From: Teichococcus aerophilus
GTDB taxonomy: Bacteria; Pseudomonadota; Alphaproteobacteria; Acetobacterales; Acetobacteraceae
DNA: 46,955 bases
NCBI RefSeq assembly: GCF_014490485.1
Contig: NZ_JACTVA010000045.1
Span: forward strand, 1 to 46,955
Direction: 5' to 3'
The notes below the pieces were generated by a model. The model was not told the DNA's origin. It was given only the letters and a program-made list of their open reading frames with translations, and ran no database searches. Below are positions 33,630-41,870 of the stretch, piece by piece. Both the position numbers and the translations under genes were made by a program. The stretch's first letter is position 1, and the number at the start of each line of letters is the position of its first letter.

Positions 33630-35027
33630 ATGACCGAACTCTGGCGCCTGACCGCCACGGAAACCGCCGCCCGCGTCGCATCCCGCGCGGTCTCGGCCCG
33701 GGAGGTGACCCAGGCGGCGCTGGAACGGCTGGCAGCGGTGAACCCGCGCATCAACGCCGTCGTGCAGGAAATGCCGGAGCAGGCCCTCGCCGCCGCCGAT
33801 GCGGTGGATGCCGCCATCGCGCGTGGCGAGAACCCCGGCCCGCTGGCCGGCGTGCCGGTGACCATCAAGGTCAATGTGGACCAGCAGGGCTTCGCCACCA
33901 CCAACGGCCTGCGCATCCAGCAGGACCTGGTGGCGACGGAGGACAACCCGGTCGTCGCCAACATGAAGAAGGCCGGTGCGATCATCATCGGCCGCACCAA
34001 CACGCCAGCCTTCTCGCTCCGCTGGTTCACCCGCAACAGCCTGCACGGCCATACGCTGAACCCGCGTGACCCTTCCCTCACCCCCGGCGGCTCCTCGGGG
34101 GGCGCGGCCGCGGCCACGGCGGCGGGCATCGGCGCCATCGGGCATGGCACGGATATCGGCGGGTCCATCCGCTACCCGGCCTATGCCTGCGGCATCCACG
34201 GCCTGCGGCCGACCCTGGGCCGCGTGCCGGCCTGGAACCCCTCTGGCCCTGAACGCGCGGTGGGCGCGCAGCTGATGGCTGTATCCGGCCCGATGGCGCG
34301 CAGCATCGCCGATATCCGCCTCTCCCTGGCGGCGATGGCGGCCGAGGATCTGCGCGACCCCTGGTGGGTGCCGGCGCCGCTGGAAGGCCCGGCCTACCCC
34401 AAGCGTGCCGCGCTCTGCGTGCGGCCGGAAGGCCTGAACACCAGCCCGGAGGTGGAGCACGCCCTGCGCGATGCTGCCCTGCGCCTGCAGGCCGCCGGCT
34501 GGAGCATCGTCGAGACCGCCTGCCCGCCGCTGCGCGAGCCCGCCGCCCTGCAGGCCATGCTGTGGCTGGCCGAGAGCCGCCGCGGCCTGAATGCGGCGCT
34601 GGAGCGGGAGGGCGACCCGGATGCCAGCTTCGTCTTCGCGCAGATGGAAGCGCTCTGCGCCCAGCCGGATCTCAACGCCTTCCAGGATGCCTTGCAGGCC
34701 CGCGCCGGCTTCACCCGCCAGTGGCAGGCCTTCCTGAAGAACTACCCGGTGCTGCTGGTGCCGGTCTGCGCCGAGCTACCCTTCCCCGACCTGCTGGACG
34801 TCGAATCGCCGGAGGGTTTCCGGCGCGCGATGGAAGCGCAGCTGACGCAGGTGGGCCTGCCGCTGATGGGCCTGCCGGGCCTGACGGTCGCCACCGGCCA
34901 GGCCAGGAGCGGCGCCCCGGTCGGTGTGCAGCTGATTGCCGGGCGCTACCGCGAGGACGTGCTGCTGGATGTCGGCGCGGTGATTGAGGCCGGCGGCCCC
35001 GCTGTCAGCATCGCAGAGCCGGCCTGA
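33630..35027 (+). CDS. Amidase (amidase-signature family)
   Basis: A 465-residue amidase-signature hydrolase. The catalytic Lys80 is in GVPVTIKVN, the cis-Ser region is PGGSSGGAAA (Ser155/156) and the nucleophile is Ser179 in GTDIGGSIRYPA. All three triad positions are present. The start ATG 33630 follows TTACGGAGGCC; a longer frame to 33486 lacks family similarity. Such enzymes cleave amides, indole-acetamide or carbamoyl compounds; the substrate cannot be inferred. Its 3' end overlaps the convergent DctP-type gene by 82 bases. Confidence 0.93.
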   Translation: MTELWRLTATETAARVASRAVSAREVTQAALERLAAVNPRINAVVQEMPEQALAAADAVDAAIARGENPGPLAGVPVTIKVNVDQQGFATTNGLRIQQDLVATEDNPVVANMKKAGAIIIGRTNTPAFSLRWFTRNSLHGHTLNPRDPSLTPGGSSGGAAAATAAGIGAIGHGTDIGGSIRYPAYACGIHGLRPTLGRVPAWNPSGPERAVGAQLMAVSGPMARSIADIRLSLAAMAAEDLRDPWWVPAPLEGPAYPKRAALCVRPEGLNTSPEVEHALRDAALRLQAAGWSIVETACPPLREPAALQAMLWLAESRRGLNAALEREGDPDASFVFAQMEALCAQPDLNAFQDALQARAGFTRQWQAFLKNYPVLLVPVCAELPFPDLLDVESPEGFRRAMEAQLTQVGLPLMGLPGLTVATGQARSGAPVGVQLIAGRYREDVLLDVGAVIEAGGPAVSIAEPA

Positions 35028-36169
35028 CTGGCCGGCTTGCCGGCTTCCGACAGGAAGATGCGCGTCATCGGCGCCAGGTAGGTGTTCCAGGCGGTGCGGC
35101 AATCCTCGCCGCAGCGCTCCACCCAGGCGGGCAGCACCGTCTCGGCCAGCAGGCGGCGGCGCATCGTCTCGTCCTCGGGCGAGATGACGGGCTGCCAGCG
35201 CAACTGGCCGACGGACCCGGCGCGGCATTCCGGCCGGCCGGCATTGCAGAGGAAACCGTCCTCGGTGTCCTGCCCGGCGGCGGACCACACATCCGATTCC
35301 AGCCGCGCGAGGCCGCGCCGCAGCGTCTGCTGTACGTTGGGCGGCAGGGCGGCCCAGGCTTGCTCATTGGCGCCGAAGACCGAGAGGCCCCAGGCGATCG
35401 CCATCGGGTGGATCTGCGCCGTCACCCGATGCAGGCCGAGCTGGTTGCCGCTGAGCGAGCCGGTGATGGCGCAATCCATCCGCCCTGCGCTGATCTCCTC
35501 CATCATCGCCGCGAAGGGCGTGACCATCGGGATGGCGCCCAGCGCCGTCATCGCATCGCCCTGGCTGGCGTTGGAGACACGGACGCGCTTGCCGCGCAAT
35601 TCCTCCAGCCGGGAGAAGGGCTGGCGGCAGAACAACACCTGCGCGGGGTAGGCGTAGACCGCCAGCATCTCCACCCCGTATTGCTGCTTCAGCAGCGTCG
35701 CCAGATGCGGCCGGTAGGCCTGCACCACACGCCGCAGCGTACCGAGATCCGGCGCCAGCATCGCCAGGTTGGGCGCCGCCAGTTCCGGCTCGTCATTGGC
35801 GGCCAGGCTCAACAGCGCGGTGCCGAAGGGCACGACGCCCAGCCGCATCAAGTGCAGCATGTCCTGCCCACGGATGCCGCTGCTGTCGAAGGCGACGATG
35901 TCGGCCTGGACCCGCCCACCCGTCAGCTGCGGCAGCGTCTCTCGCCAGAAGACCCGCTCGTAATCCTCGTAGAGCCGGACGCCGGCGAGGCCGCCGACCA
36001 CCGCCAGCCGGTTGACGCTGGGTACGCTGGCGGCGGTGAGCCGGGCGACGGGCTGCGGTGCCTGCGCCGCGCCGGGCAGCGGCGCCAGCCCGACGCTGGC
36101 GGCACAGATCGCCCCGATACCCCACCGCCTGAGCGATTGGAGCGGAAGCCGGCCACGCATCCGTGACAT
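34946..36169 (-). CDS. TRAP-type (DctP-like) periplasmic solute-binding protein
   Basis: A 407-residue exported protein if started at ATG 36169 (MSRMRGRLPLQSLRRWG); GTG 36193 and ATG 36160 are alternatives, none with a clear ribosome site. The signal peptide ends near PGAAQA. DctP-family features are ELRGKRVRVSNASQGDAMTALGA (central lobe), PMVTPFAAMMEEISAGRMDCAITGSLSG, and a C-terminal helix region. Two cysteine pairs in the last third (FLCNAGRPECRAG, ERCGEDCRTAW) suggest disulfides. No DctQ/DctM membrane genes are nearby, so it is an orphan. The last ~35 residues (SSSTSSR end) overlap the amidase and may be poorly conserved. Confidence 0.8.
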   Translation of the reverse strand: MSRMRGRLPLQSLRRWGIGAICAASVGLAPLPGAAQAPQPVARLTAASVPSVNRLAVVGGLAGVRLYEDYERVFWRETLPQLTGGRVQADIVAFDSSGIRGQDMLHLMRLGVVPFGTALLSLAANDEPELAAPNLAMLAPDLGTLRRVVQAYRPHLATLLKQQYGVEMLAVYAYPAQVLFCRQPFSRLEELRGKRVRVSNASQGDAMTALGAIPMVTPFAAMMEEISAGRMDCAITGSLSGNQLGLHRVTAQIHPMAIAWGLSVFGANEQAWAALPPNVQQTLRRGLARLESDVWSAAGQDTEDGFLCNAGRPECRAGSVGQLRWQPVISPEDETMRRRLLAETVLPAWVERCGEDCRTAWNTYLAPMTRIFLSEAGKPASQAGSAMLTAGPPASITAPTSSSTSSR

Positions 36170-36253
36170 CAAAAGGTCGCGACAATCTGGCACGGGCCCA
36201 GGATAGGCCGCGCGGGGGGTTAATCAATCACTATCGAGTGTAAGGACACCCCA

Positions 36254-36274
36254 AGGTTCGAAATATCCGAACCT
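36254..36274. promoter_or_regulatory. Perfect 7-bp inverted repeat
   Basis: AGGTTCG (36254-36260) and CGAACCT (36268-36274) flank AAATATC. It lies upstream of the DctP-type gene and downstream of the HTH gene, so it could be an operator for the former or a terminator stem for the latter. There is no T tract. An AT-richer stretch (GGTTAATCAATCACTATCG) lies on its left. Confidence 0.4.
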
Positions 36275-36366
36275 CTCAAGCTGCGGACAGACGCGCAGGC
36301 CAGATCGGTCTTCCTGGCGCTTCATCAACCAGCAAGGGCCGGCTGCTCTGCCGCGGCGGGCGCGCC

Positions 36367-36798
36367 TTAATCGACCGGGCGGCCTTGGGATTGTGCGGCC
36401 AGGGCACGGGCCATCTGGCTCAGCGCCTCCTGGTGCTTCTCGTTATCGATCAGCGCGAAATTACGGGCCAGTTCCAGGCACATGCGCTGGCGCGTGCCCA
36501 GGGGCTGCGCCGCGCCGTCCTCGCCCAGCCCCTCGAAGAACCACGAGACAGGGACGTCCAGCACGATGCCGATCTCGAACAGGCGCCCAGCGGAAATGCG
36601 GTTCAGGCCACGTTCGTATTTATGCGCCTGCTGGTAGGTCACGCCGATCATGGCAGCCAGCTGCTGCTGGGAAAGGCCCAGCATCAGGCGCCGCTCGCGG
36701 ATGCGGGCACCGACATGGCGGTCTGCCTGCTTCGCCCGGGCGGTGGGACGGTCATCTTGCTCAGCGGCCGTGGAAGATCCGGCCATCGTGTCAGCCAT
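36367..36798 (-). CDS. XRE-family helix-turn-helix transcriptional regulator
   Basis: A 143-residue regulator. The HTH lies at about residues 28-85: VGARIRERRLMLGLSQQQLA, then MIGVTYQQAHKYERGLNRIS and AGRLFEIGIVLDVPVSWFFEGL. This pattern is common in alphaproteobacteria, often several paralogues per genome. The start MADTMAGSS (36798) was preferred because GGATAGCAGG precedes it; MTHRIAGM at 36819 has no ribosome site. The C-terminal part (ELARNFALIDNEKHQEALSQ) is helical. Target genes are unknown; neither neighbour is clearly linked. Confidence 0.88.
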   Translation of the reverse strand: MADTMAGSSTAAEQDDRPTARAKQADRHVGARIRERRLMLGLSQQQLAAMIGVTYQQAHKYERGLNRISAGRLFEIGIVLDVPVSWFFEGLGEDGAAQPLGTRQRMCLELARNFALIDNEKHQEALSQMARALAAQSQGRPVD

Positions 36799-36998
36799 GC
36801 CTGCTATCCGATGTGTCATTCAACCATAGATAGGATGCCGTGGCGCACCCCGATGCCTGGAAGGCTAAATCGGCGCGTGAACAATACGTGAGGCCGCCGC
36901 CACGCCCTGCCGCCACAGCGCGGTCATACAGGCCAAGACAGCCGTCTTCGCTGGCGGGCGTGGCCACCGCGCCGTGGCGGTGACCGCGCCCTGGCGGA

Positions 36999-37610
36999 TC
37001 AGCTATCCCGGTTGCCGGCCTCGCGCCGCAGCTTCGCCAGTTGCTGGCGGGCGGCCAGCAGCTCGGCCTTCAGAACCTCCAGCTCCTCTGCCTCGCGCGA
37101 CGGTGCCGGGGCGCCGGGCAAGTCCTTGCGCGGGAAGGGGCTGAACAGGCTCATGGCGCGCTCCATCATCGCCATGTTCTGCTTGCTGACCTCTTCCAAC
37201 CCGCCGAACGGGTTGAAGCCGCCCATCGCCTGCTCGACCGACTGGCGCATCTGCTCCTGCTGGCGGGAGAAGCTGCCCATCGCCACTTCCAGGTAGCGCG
37301 GCACCAGGGATTGCAGGCTGTCGCCATACAGGCCGATCAACTGCCGCAGGAACGGGATCGGCAGCAGGTGGCGGCCCTTGGACTCTTCCTCGACGATGAT
37401 CTGGGTGAGCACGCCGCGGGTGATGTCGTCGCCGGACTTGGCGTCGTAGACAACGAAGTCCCGCCCTTCCCGCACCATGCCGGCCAGGTCCTCCAGGGTG
37501 ACGTAGGAGGAGGCCTCGGTGTTATAGAGGCGCCGATTGGCGTATTTCTTGATGACGACGGGCGGCAGGGTTTGATCGCCGCTCTCGCGTTGTTTCGCCG
37601 TTTCGCCCAT
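36999..37610 (-). CDS. phaR: PhaR: polyhydroxyalkanoate synthesis repressor
   Basis: A 203-residue PHA regulator. The N-terminal DNA-binding domain is PVVIKKYANRRLYNTEASSY (about residues 17-36), followed by VTLEDLAGMVREGRDF and the second accumulation domain, GVLTQIIVEEESKGRHLLPI and FLRQLIGLYGDSLQSLVPRY. The C-terminal part ends in a Leu-rich coiled coil (EELEVLKAELLAARQQLAKL). PhaR binds both PHA granules and phasin/pha promoters, releasing repression when polymer forms. It is divergent from the PhaE-like and phaC genes with 159 bases between starts. The start MGETAKQRESG was chosen because the frame upstream is not PhaR-like. Confidence 0.95.
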   Translation of the reverse strand: MGETAKQRESGDQTLPPVVIKKYANRRLYNTEASSYVTLEDLAGMVREGRDFVVYDAKSGDDITRGVLTQIIVEEESKGRHLLPIPFLRQLIGLYGDSLQSLVPRYLEVAMGSFSRQQEQMRQSVEQAMGGFNPFGGLEEVSKQNMAMMERAMSLFSPFPRKDLPGAPAPSREAEELEVLKAELLAARQQLAKLRREAGNRDS

Positions 37611-37671
37611 GGGGGTTCCGCCCTTCTTTCCCGCGCGCAACTTTTCGCGCGCAGAAAGCCTAGCACGCGTT

Positions 37672-37690
37672 TTGGTGCAGTGCGAACCAA
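37672..37690. promoter_or_regulatory. Candidate PhaR operator in the pha divergent promoter
   Basis: TTGGT (37672-37676) and ACCAA (37686-37690) form an inverted repeat around GCAGTGCGA, a TGC-rich core as in known PhaR sites. A near-perfect second repeat, GTGTCAG-TT-CTGGCAC, follows at about 37693-37708. Both lie between phaR and the phaC operon. Confidence 0.4.
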
Positions 37691-37769
37691 CTGTGTCAGT
37701 TCTGGCACGTTCCGTTCCTGTGCCGGACCACGGCTGGACAACCGGCGCCGGCGGACCGAAAGGAAGCGG

Positions 37770-38333
37770 ATGCAGACGGACGGGCCGGGCGATACCCCGG
37801 AGGAACTGGAAAGGCTCGCGGACGATTGGATCGCACTTTGGCAGAGCGAAATCTCCGCCCTGGCGGCCGACCGGGAGTTGGCGGAAAGCTGGGCCAACTG
37901 GGCCGCGCACGGCATGGCGCTGGCATCCGGCTGGATGCGCGCGGGAATGACGCCGCAGGGCGCTGGCGGACCGCCGCCGATGGGCTTTCCGCAACAAGGC
38001 TTCCAGGGCCCAAGCGGTTGGCCGGGCAGTTGGCCCCAGGCCTGGCCCGGCTTAGCCATGCAGCCCAACATGGGCATGCCCCCCTTCACGGCAACAGCCT
38101 GGCCTTTCCCGCCTGCGGGAGCCCCGCCGCATGACACCGCCGCTCCGCCGCGGCCCACGCCCGCTGCCCCTGCATCTGAGCCTCGCCCTGAACCGGGGGA
38201 TGGCGGCGGTGGCGACAGCGCCCTACGCCAGCACATCGAACGGCTTGAACGCCGGCTGGCCGCTCTCGAAGCCGGGACAGGTGGAGAGCCAGCGGATCGG
38301 CGCCGCCCTCGCCGGCGGCCGCCACAGTCCTGA
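37770..38333 (+). CDS. PhaE-like small PHA-synthase-associated protein
   Basis: A 187-residue protein starting at ATG 37770 after AGGAAG. The N-terminal ~60 residues are Trp- and Leu-rich helices (ERLADDWIALWQSEISALAA, ESWANWAAHGMALASGWMRA). The middle (about 65-145) is Pro/Gly/Met/Trp-rich (GPSGWPGSWPQAWPGLAMQP), and the end has a short coiled coil, RQHIERLERRLAALEAG. This resembles the layout of PhaE or PhaM, partners that activate PHA synthases, but I see no clear family motif. It overlaps phaC by 203 bases in another frame. Whether the whole C-terminus is used is uncertain, since GC3 in the overlap favours phaC. Confidence 0.65.
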   Translation: MQTDGPGDTPEELERLADDWIALWQSEISALAADRELAESWANWAAHGMALASGWMRAGMTPQGAGGPPPMGFPQQGFQGPSGWPGSWPQAWPGLAMQPNMGMPPFTATAWPFPPAGAPPHDTAAPPRPTPAAPASEPRPEPGDGGGGDSALRQHIERLERRLAALEAGTGGEPADRRRPRRRPPQS

Positions 38334-39366
38334 GGCCTTCCGCGCCGCCGTGCTGCGCCGGCTGGCGCGGCAGGACCGCGGGCTGATCAGCGGCATCGCG
38401 GCCTATCGCCGCCACCCCTGGCAGCGGCAGGCGGCGGAGGCTCCGGTGCTCTGGCAGGAAGGCGGCAGCCGCCTGCTGGATTATGGCGGGGATGGCGTGC
38501 CGCTGCTGGTGGTGCCGTCGCTGGTCAATCGCGCCCATGTGCTGGACCTGCTGCCGGACCATTCCATGCTGCGCCACCTGGCGGCGCAGGGCACCCGCGT
38601 TCTGCTGCTGGACTGGGGCTGGCCTGGAGAGGCCGAGCGCCGCTTCACGCTGACCGACTACATCGCCGGGCGGCTGGAACGCGCCCTCACCGCCCCCGCC
38701 GTGGCGGCGCTGGGGCCGGCGGTGCTGGTGGGCTACTGCATGGGCGGCCTGCTGGTGCTGGCCGAGGCCCTGCGGCGGCCGGACAGGGTGCGCGCGCTGG
38801 CGCTGCTGGCTACGCCGTGGGATTTCGCCGCCGGCGGTGCCGACGTAGCCGCCCGCGCGCAGGGCGCCGCCCGCATGTTGCCGATGCTGGAACCGCTGTT
38901 GCAGGCGCAGGGCGCGCTGCCGGTGGATGTGCTGCAAGCGCTGTTCGCCGGGCTGGACCCCTGGGCCATCGCCCGCAAGTTCCGCGCCTTCGGCCGGCTG
39001 GACCCCGCCGACCGGCGCGCCACCCTGTTCGTGGCATTGGAGGACTGGCTGAACGACGGCGTCCCGCTGGCCGCCCCGGTCGCCCGCGAATGCCTGGGCG
39101 GCTGGTATGGTCGCAACGAGCCAGGTTCCGGCCGCTGGCAGGTGGCGGGCGCGGCGGTGCGGCCGGAGGCGCTCACCCTGCCCTGCTTCCTGGCCATTCC
39201 GCAGGCGGACCGCATCGTGCCGCCGGCCTCCGCCCTGGCCCTGGCGGGCCAGATCCCGCACGCCCACATCCACATGACGCCGGCCGGGCATATCGGCATG
39301 GCCGCCGGCAGCCGGGCGGAACAAGCCCTGTGGGCGCCCCTGCTGCAGTGGCTGTCGCGCCTTTAG
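38131..39366 (+). CDS. phaC: Short PHA synthase-like alpha/beta hydrolase
   Basis: A 411-residue polymerase-type alpha/beta hydrolase. The lipase-box-like GYCMGG places the catalytic Cys at 203; Asp360 (IPQADRIVPP) and His387 (TPAGHIGM) complete the triad. LLVVPSLVNRAHVLDLLPD and VLLLDWGWPGEAERRFTLTDYI are typical of PhaC. It is shorter than class I synthases (about 600 residues), nearer class III PhaC (about 355), which needs PhaE. The start ATG 38131 lies inside the PhaE-like gene; a later start near 38200 (MAAVATAPY) is possible. It polymerises hydroxyacyl-CoA in the cytoplasm. phaA follows after 123 bases. Confidence 0.85.
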   Translation: MTPPLRRGPRPLPLHLSLALNRGMAAVATAPYASTSNGLNAGWPLSKPGQVESQRIGAALAGGRHSPEAFRAAVLRRLARQDRGLISGIAAYRRHPWQRQAAEAPVLWQEGGSRLLDYGGDGVPLLVVPSLVNRAHVLDLLPDHSMLRHLAAQGTRVLLLDWGWPGEAERRFTLTDYIAGRLERALTAPAVAALGPAVLVGYCMGGLLVLAEALRRPDRVRALALLATPWDFAAGGADVAARAQGAARMLPMLEPLLQAQGALPVDVLQALFAGLDPWAIARKFRAFGRLDPADRRATLFVALEDWLNDGVPLAAPVARECLGGWYGRNEPGSGRWQVAGAAVRPEALTLPCFLAIPQADRIVPPASALALAGQIPHAHIHMTPAGHIGMAAGSRAEQALWAPLLQWLSRL

Positions 39367-39489
39367 GCACCGGCCGTCCGCGCGCCCAGGCGCTGGGGCC
39401 TGCCGGCCCGCCCTCGCACAGGCTTGTGGCGCCCCGGGCCGCAGCGCAGAGTGAAACCTGTCGCACGGCCCAGATCAGGGAGACTTCCA

Positions 39490-40662
39490 ATGACAGACAT
39501 CGTCATCGCCTCGGCGGCCCGCACGCCTGTGGGCGCCTTCAACGGCGCCTTCGCCAGCGTGCCGGCCCATCTACTGGGCGCCACCGCCATCAAGGCCGCG
39601 CTGGCCCGCGCCAAGGTCGAGCCCGGAGAGGTGGATGAGGTCATCCTGGGCCAGGTGCTGACCGGCGCCGCCGGGCAGAACCCGGCCCGCCAGGCCTCGG
39701 TCGCCGCCGGTATCCCGGTGGAGCACACCGCCTTCGGCATCAACCAGCTCTGCGGCTCCGGCCTGCGGGCCGTGGCGCTGGCGGCGCAGCAGATCGCCAC
39801 TGGCGATGCCACCATCATGGTGGCCGGCGGGCAGGAGAGCATGACCCTGGCGCCGCACGCCGCCTATCTACGCGCGGGGCAGAAGATGGGCGACCTCGCC
39901 TTCATCGACACCATGATCCGCGACGGGCTGTGGGACGCCTTCAACGGCTACCACATGGGCAACACGGCCGAGAACGTGGCGCAGAAATTCCAGCTGACGC
40001 GCGATGAGCAGGACGAGTTCGCCTACAACTCCCAGCGCAAGGCGGGCGAGGCGATGGCCGCCGGCCGCTTTGCCGACGAGATTGCCGCCGTGACCGTGAA
40101 GGGCCGCAAGGGCGACACGGTGATCAGCGCCGACGAATACCCGAAGCCGGAGACGACGCGGGAAATCCTGGCCAAGCTGCGGCCGGCCTTCAGCAAGGAA
40201 GGCACCGTCACCGCCGGCAATGCCAGCGGCATCAACGATGGCGCCGCCGCCACCGTGGTGATGAGCGCGGCCGAGGCGGCGAAGCGCGGCATCACCCCGA
40301 TGGCGCGCATCGTCAGCTGGGCGACGGCGGGCGTCGATCCCGCCATCATGGGCACCGGCCCGATCCCCGCCAGCCGCCTGGCGCTGAAGAAGGCCGGCTG
40401 GAGCATCGACGACCTCGACCTGATCGAGGCCAACGAGGCCTTCGCCGCCCAGGCCTGCGCGGTGAACAAGGACATGGGCTGGGATACGTCCAAGGTGAAT
40501 GTCAATGGCGGCGCCATCGCCCTGGGCCACCCGATCGGGGCCTCCGGCGCCCGGGTGCTGACGACCCTGCTGTACGAGATGCAGCGCCGCGGCGCCAAGA
40601 AGGGCCTGGCGACACTGTGCATCGGCGGCGGCATGGGCGTGGCGCTCTGCCTGGAGCGCTAA
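39490..40662 (+). CDS. phaA: Acetyl-CoA C-acetyltransferase
   Basis: A 390-residue thiolase condensing two acetyl-CoA to acetoacetyl-CoA, the entry to PHB synthesis. The acylated Cys is in [11 protein letters not shown] (about residue 88). The second-site segments are [17 protein letters not shown] (His about 348) and [13 protein letters not shown] (Cys about 378). [10 protein letters not shown] is also present. The start [15 protein letters not shown] (39490) follows GGGAGACTT. It is the last gene of the pha group here; acetoacetyl-CoA reductase (phaB) is not in the window. A strong terminator lies at 40713. Confidence 0.95.
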   Translation: MTDIVIASAARTPVGAFNGAFASVPAHLLGATAIKAALARAKVEPGEVDEVILGQVLTGAAGQNPARQASVAAGIPVEHTAFGINQLCGSGLRAVALAAQQIATGDATIMVAGGQESMTLAPHAAYLRAGQKMGDLAFIDTMIRDGLWDAFNGYHMGNTAENVAQKFQLTRDEQDEFAYNSQRKAGEAMAAGRFADEIAAVTVKGRKGDTVISADEYPKPETTREILAKLRPAFSKEGTVTAGNASGINDGAAATVVMSAAEAAKRGITPMARIVSWATAGVDPAIMGTGPIPASRLALKKAGWSIDDLDLIEANEAFAAQACAVNKDMGWDTSKVNVNGGAIALGHPIGASGARVLTTLLYEMQRRGAKKGLATLCIGGGMGVALCLER

Positions 40663-40712
40663 GGGAACCGCGCAGCCGCCACGCCTGAACGGCATGCGGC
40701 ATGTTGGCCAGG

Positions 40713-40742
40713 AAGGGCGTCGGAGAGATCCGGCGCCCTTTT
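40713..40742 (+). terminator. Intrinsic terminator after phaA
   Basis: GGGCGTCGGA (40715-40724) pairs with TCCGGCGCCC (40729-40738), one wobble, loop GAGA, followed by TTTT. It lies 52 bases after the phaA stop. Confidence 0.85.
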
Positions 40743-41060
40743 GCTTGGCGGCGATTCGGTGAGAGAGCGCAGATCCCTTTACCAAAATCGTCTCATTTTT
40801 CGTAAATCTCTGTTTTGTGTTCCTGCTGAGCTCTGTGCGACAGGCTATACAACTTTAAGGCGAAAATTTTTCGCGCTTCTTCGAACAGAGGCTGTCCCGC
40901 CTAAAGCGTTATTTATCAGCTCCTAAACCCGCAGACCTACCTTTTTAGTATCTTTTTTTACGCTTAACATATTTCTTGATACGTCTCAAAGATGAAAAAC
41001 ATCTTCGCAACTCGCCTCTGGGTGGTATCAATACACGCATAGATTGAGAGGCACCCAAAA
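40743..41060 (+). promoter_or_regulatory. AT-rich upstream region and leader of ctrA
   Basis: About 318 bases, strikingly AT-rich compared with the rest of the window. It contains T-runs around 40931-40960, a single TTAAC half-site (40964-40968), and a hairpin AAGATG-AAAAA-CATCTT (40989-41005). GCCTCT (41014-41019) can pair with AGAGGC (41047-41052), which would hide the ctrA ribosome site GAGAGG (41046-41051). One GANTC methylation site, GATTC, lies near 40751. No ORF of weight was found. The promoter itself was not located with confidence. Confidence 0.55.
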
Positions 41061-41807
41061 ATGCGTACACTCCTGGTTGAAGACGATCTGACCACCGCTC
41101 GTGGCGTGTCCATGATGCTCAAGGCCGCTTCCATGATGGTGGACATCGCCACCACTGGTGAGGAGGCGCTCGAACTCGCCGCCCTCTACGACTACGACAT
41201 CGTTATCCTCGACCTGATGCTGCCGGATATGGAGGGCTACGAGGTGGTCCGCCGCCTGCGCGGCAACCGGGTCGAAACCCCCGTCCTCATCCTTTCCGGG
41301 CTCTCCCGCCCGCAGGCGAAGGTGAAGGGCTTCGGCATGGGCGCCGACGACTTCATTACCAAGCCGTTCGACCAGCAGGAATTGCTGGCCCGCATCCAGG
41401 CCATCGTCCGCCGCGCCAAGGGCTTCAGCCAGCCGACCCTCTCGGTCGGGCCGCTGACGCTGAACCTCGGCTCCCGCGAAGTGCGCGTCGATGGCCGGGA
41501 CGTGCACCTGACCGGCAAGGAATACGCCATCCTGGAGCTGCTCACCCTGCGCAAGGGCCTGGTGCTGACCAAGGAAGTGTTCCTCAACCACCTGTATGGC
41601 GGCATCGACGAGCCGGAAGCCAAGATCATCGACGTCTTCATCTGCAAGCTGCGCAAGAAGCTAGCCCAGGCCGGCGCCGGTGAGTTGATCGGCACAGTCT
41701 GGGGCCGCGGCTACGTGCTGCGGGACCCGAACACCCTGGCCAACCGCTTCGGCGGCATCCCCGAAGTGCCGGCCCCCGCGCCGCTGAGTGCCCACGCCGC
41801 CGCCTGA
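41061..41807 (+). CDS. ctrA: CtrA: master response regulator
   Basis: A 248-residue OmpR/PhoB-type response regulator. The receiver has the acidic pocket VEDD (6-9), phospho-acceptor Asp51 in VILDLMLPD, Thr/Ser in LILSGLS, and Lys in FITKPF. The winged-helix domain (about 125-228) contains [23 protein letters not shown]-like residues (split by motif here: [32 protein letters not shown]), which are nearly diagnostic of CtrA. It ends with a short Pro/Ala-rich tail. In alphaproteobacteria CtrA controls cell-cycle, flagellar and chemotaxis genes. Here it lies next to the che operon, tail to tail with cheR. Confidence 0.93.
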   Translation: MRTLLVEDDLTTARGVSMMLKAASMMVDIATTGEEALELAALYDYDIVILDLMLPDMEGYEVVRRLRGNRVETPVLILSGLSRPQAKVKGFGMGADDFITKPFDQQELLARIQAIVRRAKGFSQPTLSVGPLTLNLGSREVRVDGRDVHLTGKEYAILELLTLRKGLVLTKEVFLNHLYGGIDEPEAKIIDVFICKLRKKLAQAGAGELIGTVWGRGYVLRDPNTLANRFGGIPEVPAPAPLSAHAAA

Positions 41808-41831
41808 CCCTTCCAGCCTTAGGCGCCTGAC

Positions 41832-41867
41832 GGTGCGCGCCGGCCCCTTGCGGGGCTGGTGCGCACC
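41832..41867. terminator. Long hairpin after ctrA
   Basis: GGTGCGC (41832-41838) pairs with GCGCACC (41861-41867), and inside CCGGCCCC pairs with GGGGCTGG around TTGC. The stem is nearly continuous for about 16 bp. It lies 24 bases after the ctrA stop; the T run is missing. It may serve both ctrA and the oncoming cheR. Confidence 0.65.
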
Positions 41868-41870
41868 TTG

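Noticed and set aside
40743-41060. CtrA autoregulatory sites upstream of ctrA
   Set aside because: Only one TTAAC half-site; no TTAA-N7-TTAA pair was found, so autoregulation cannot be claimed.
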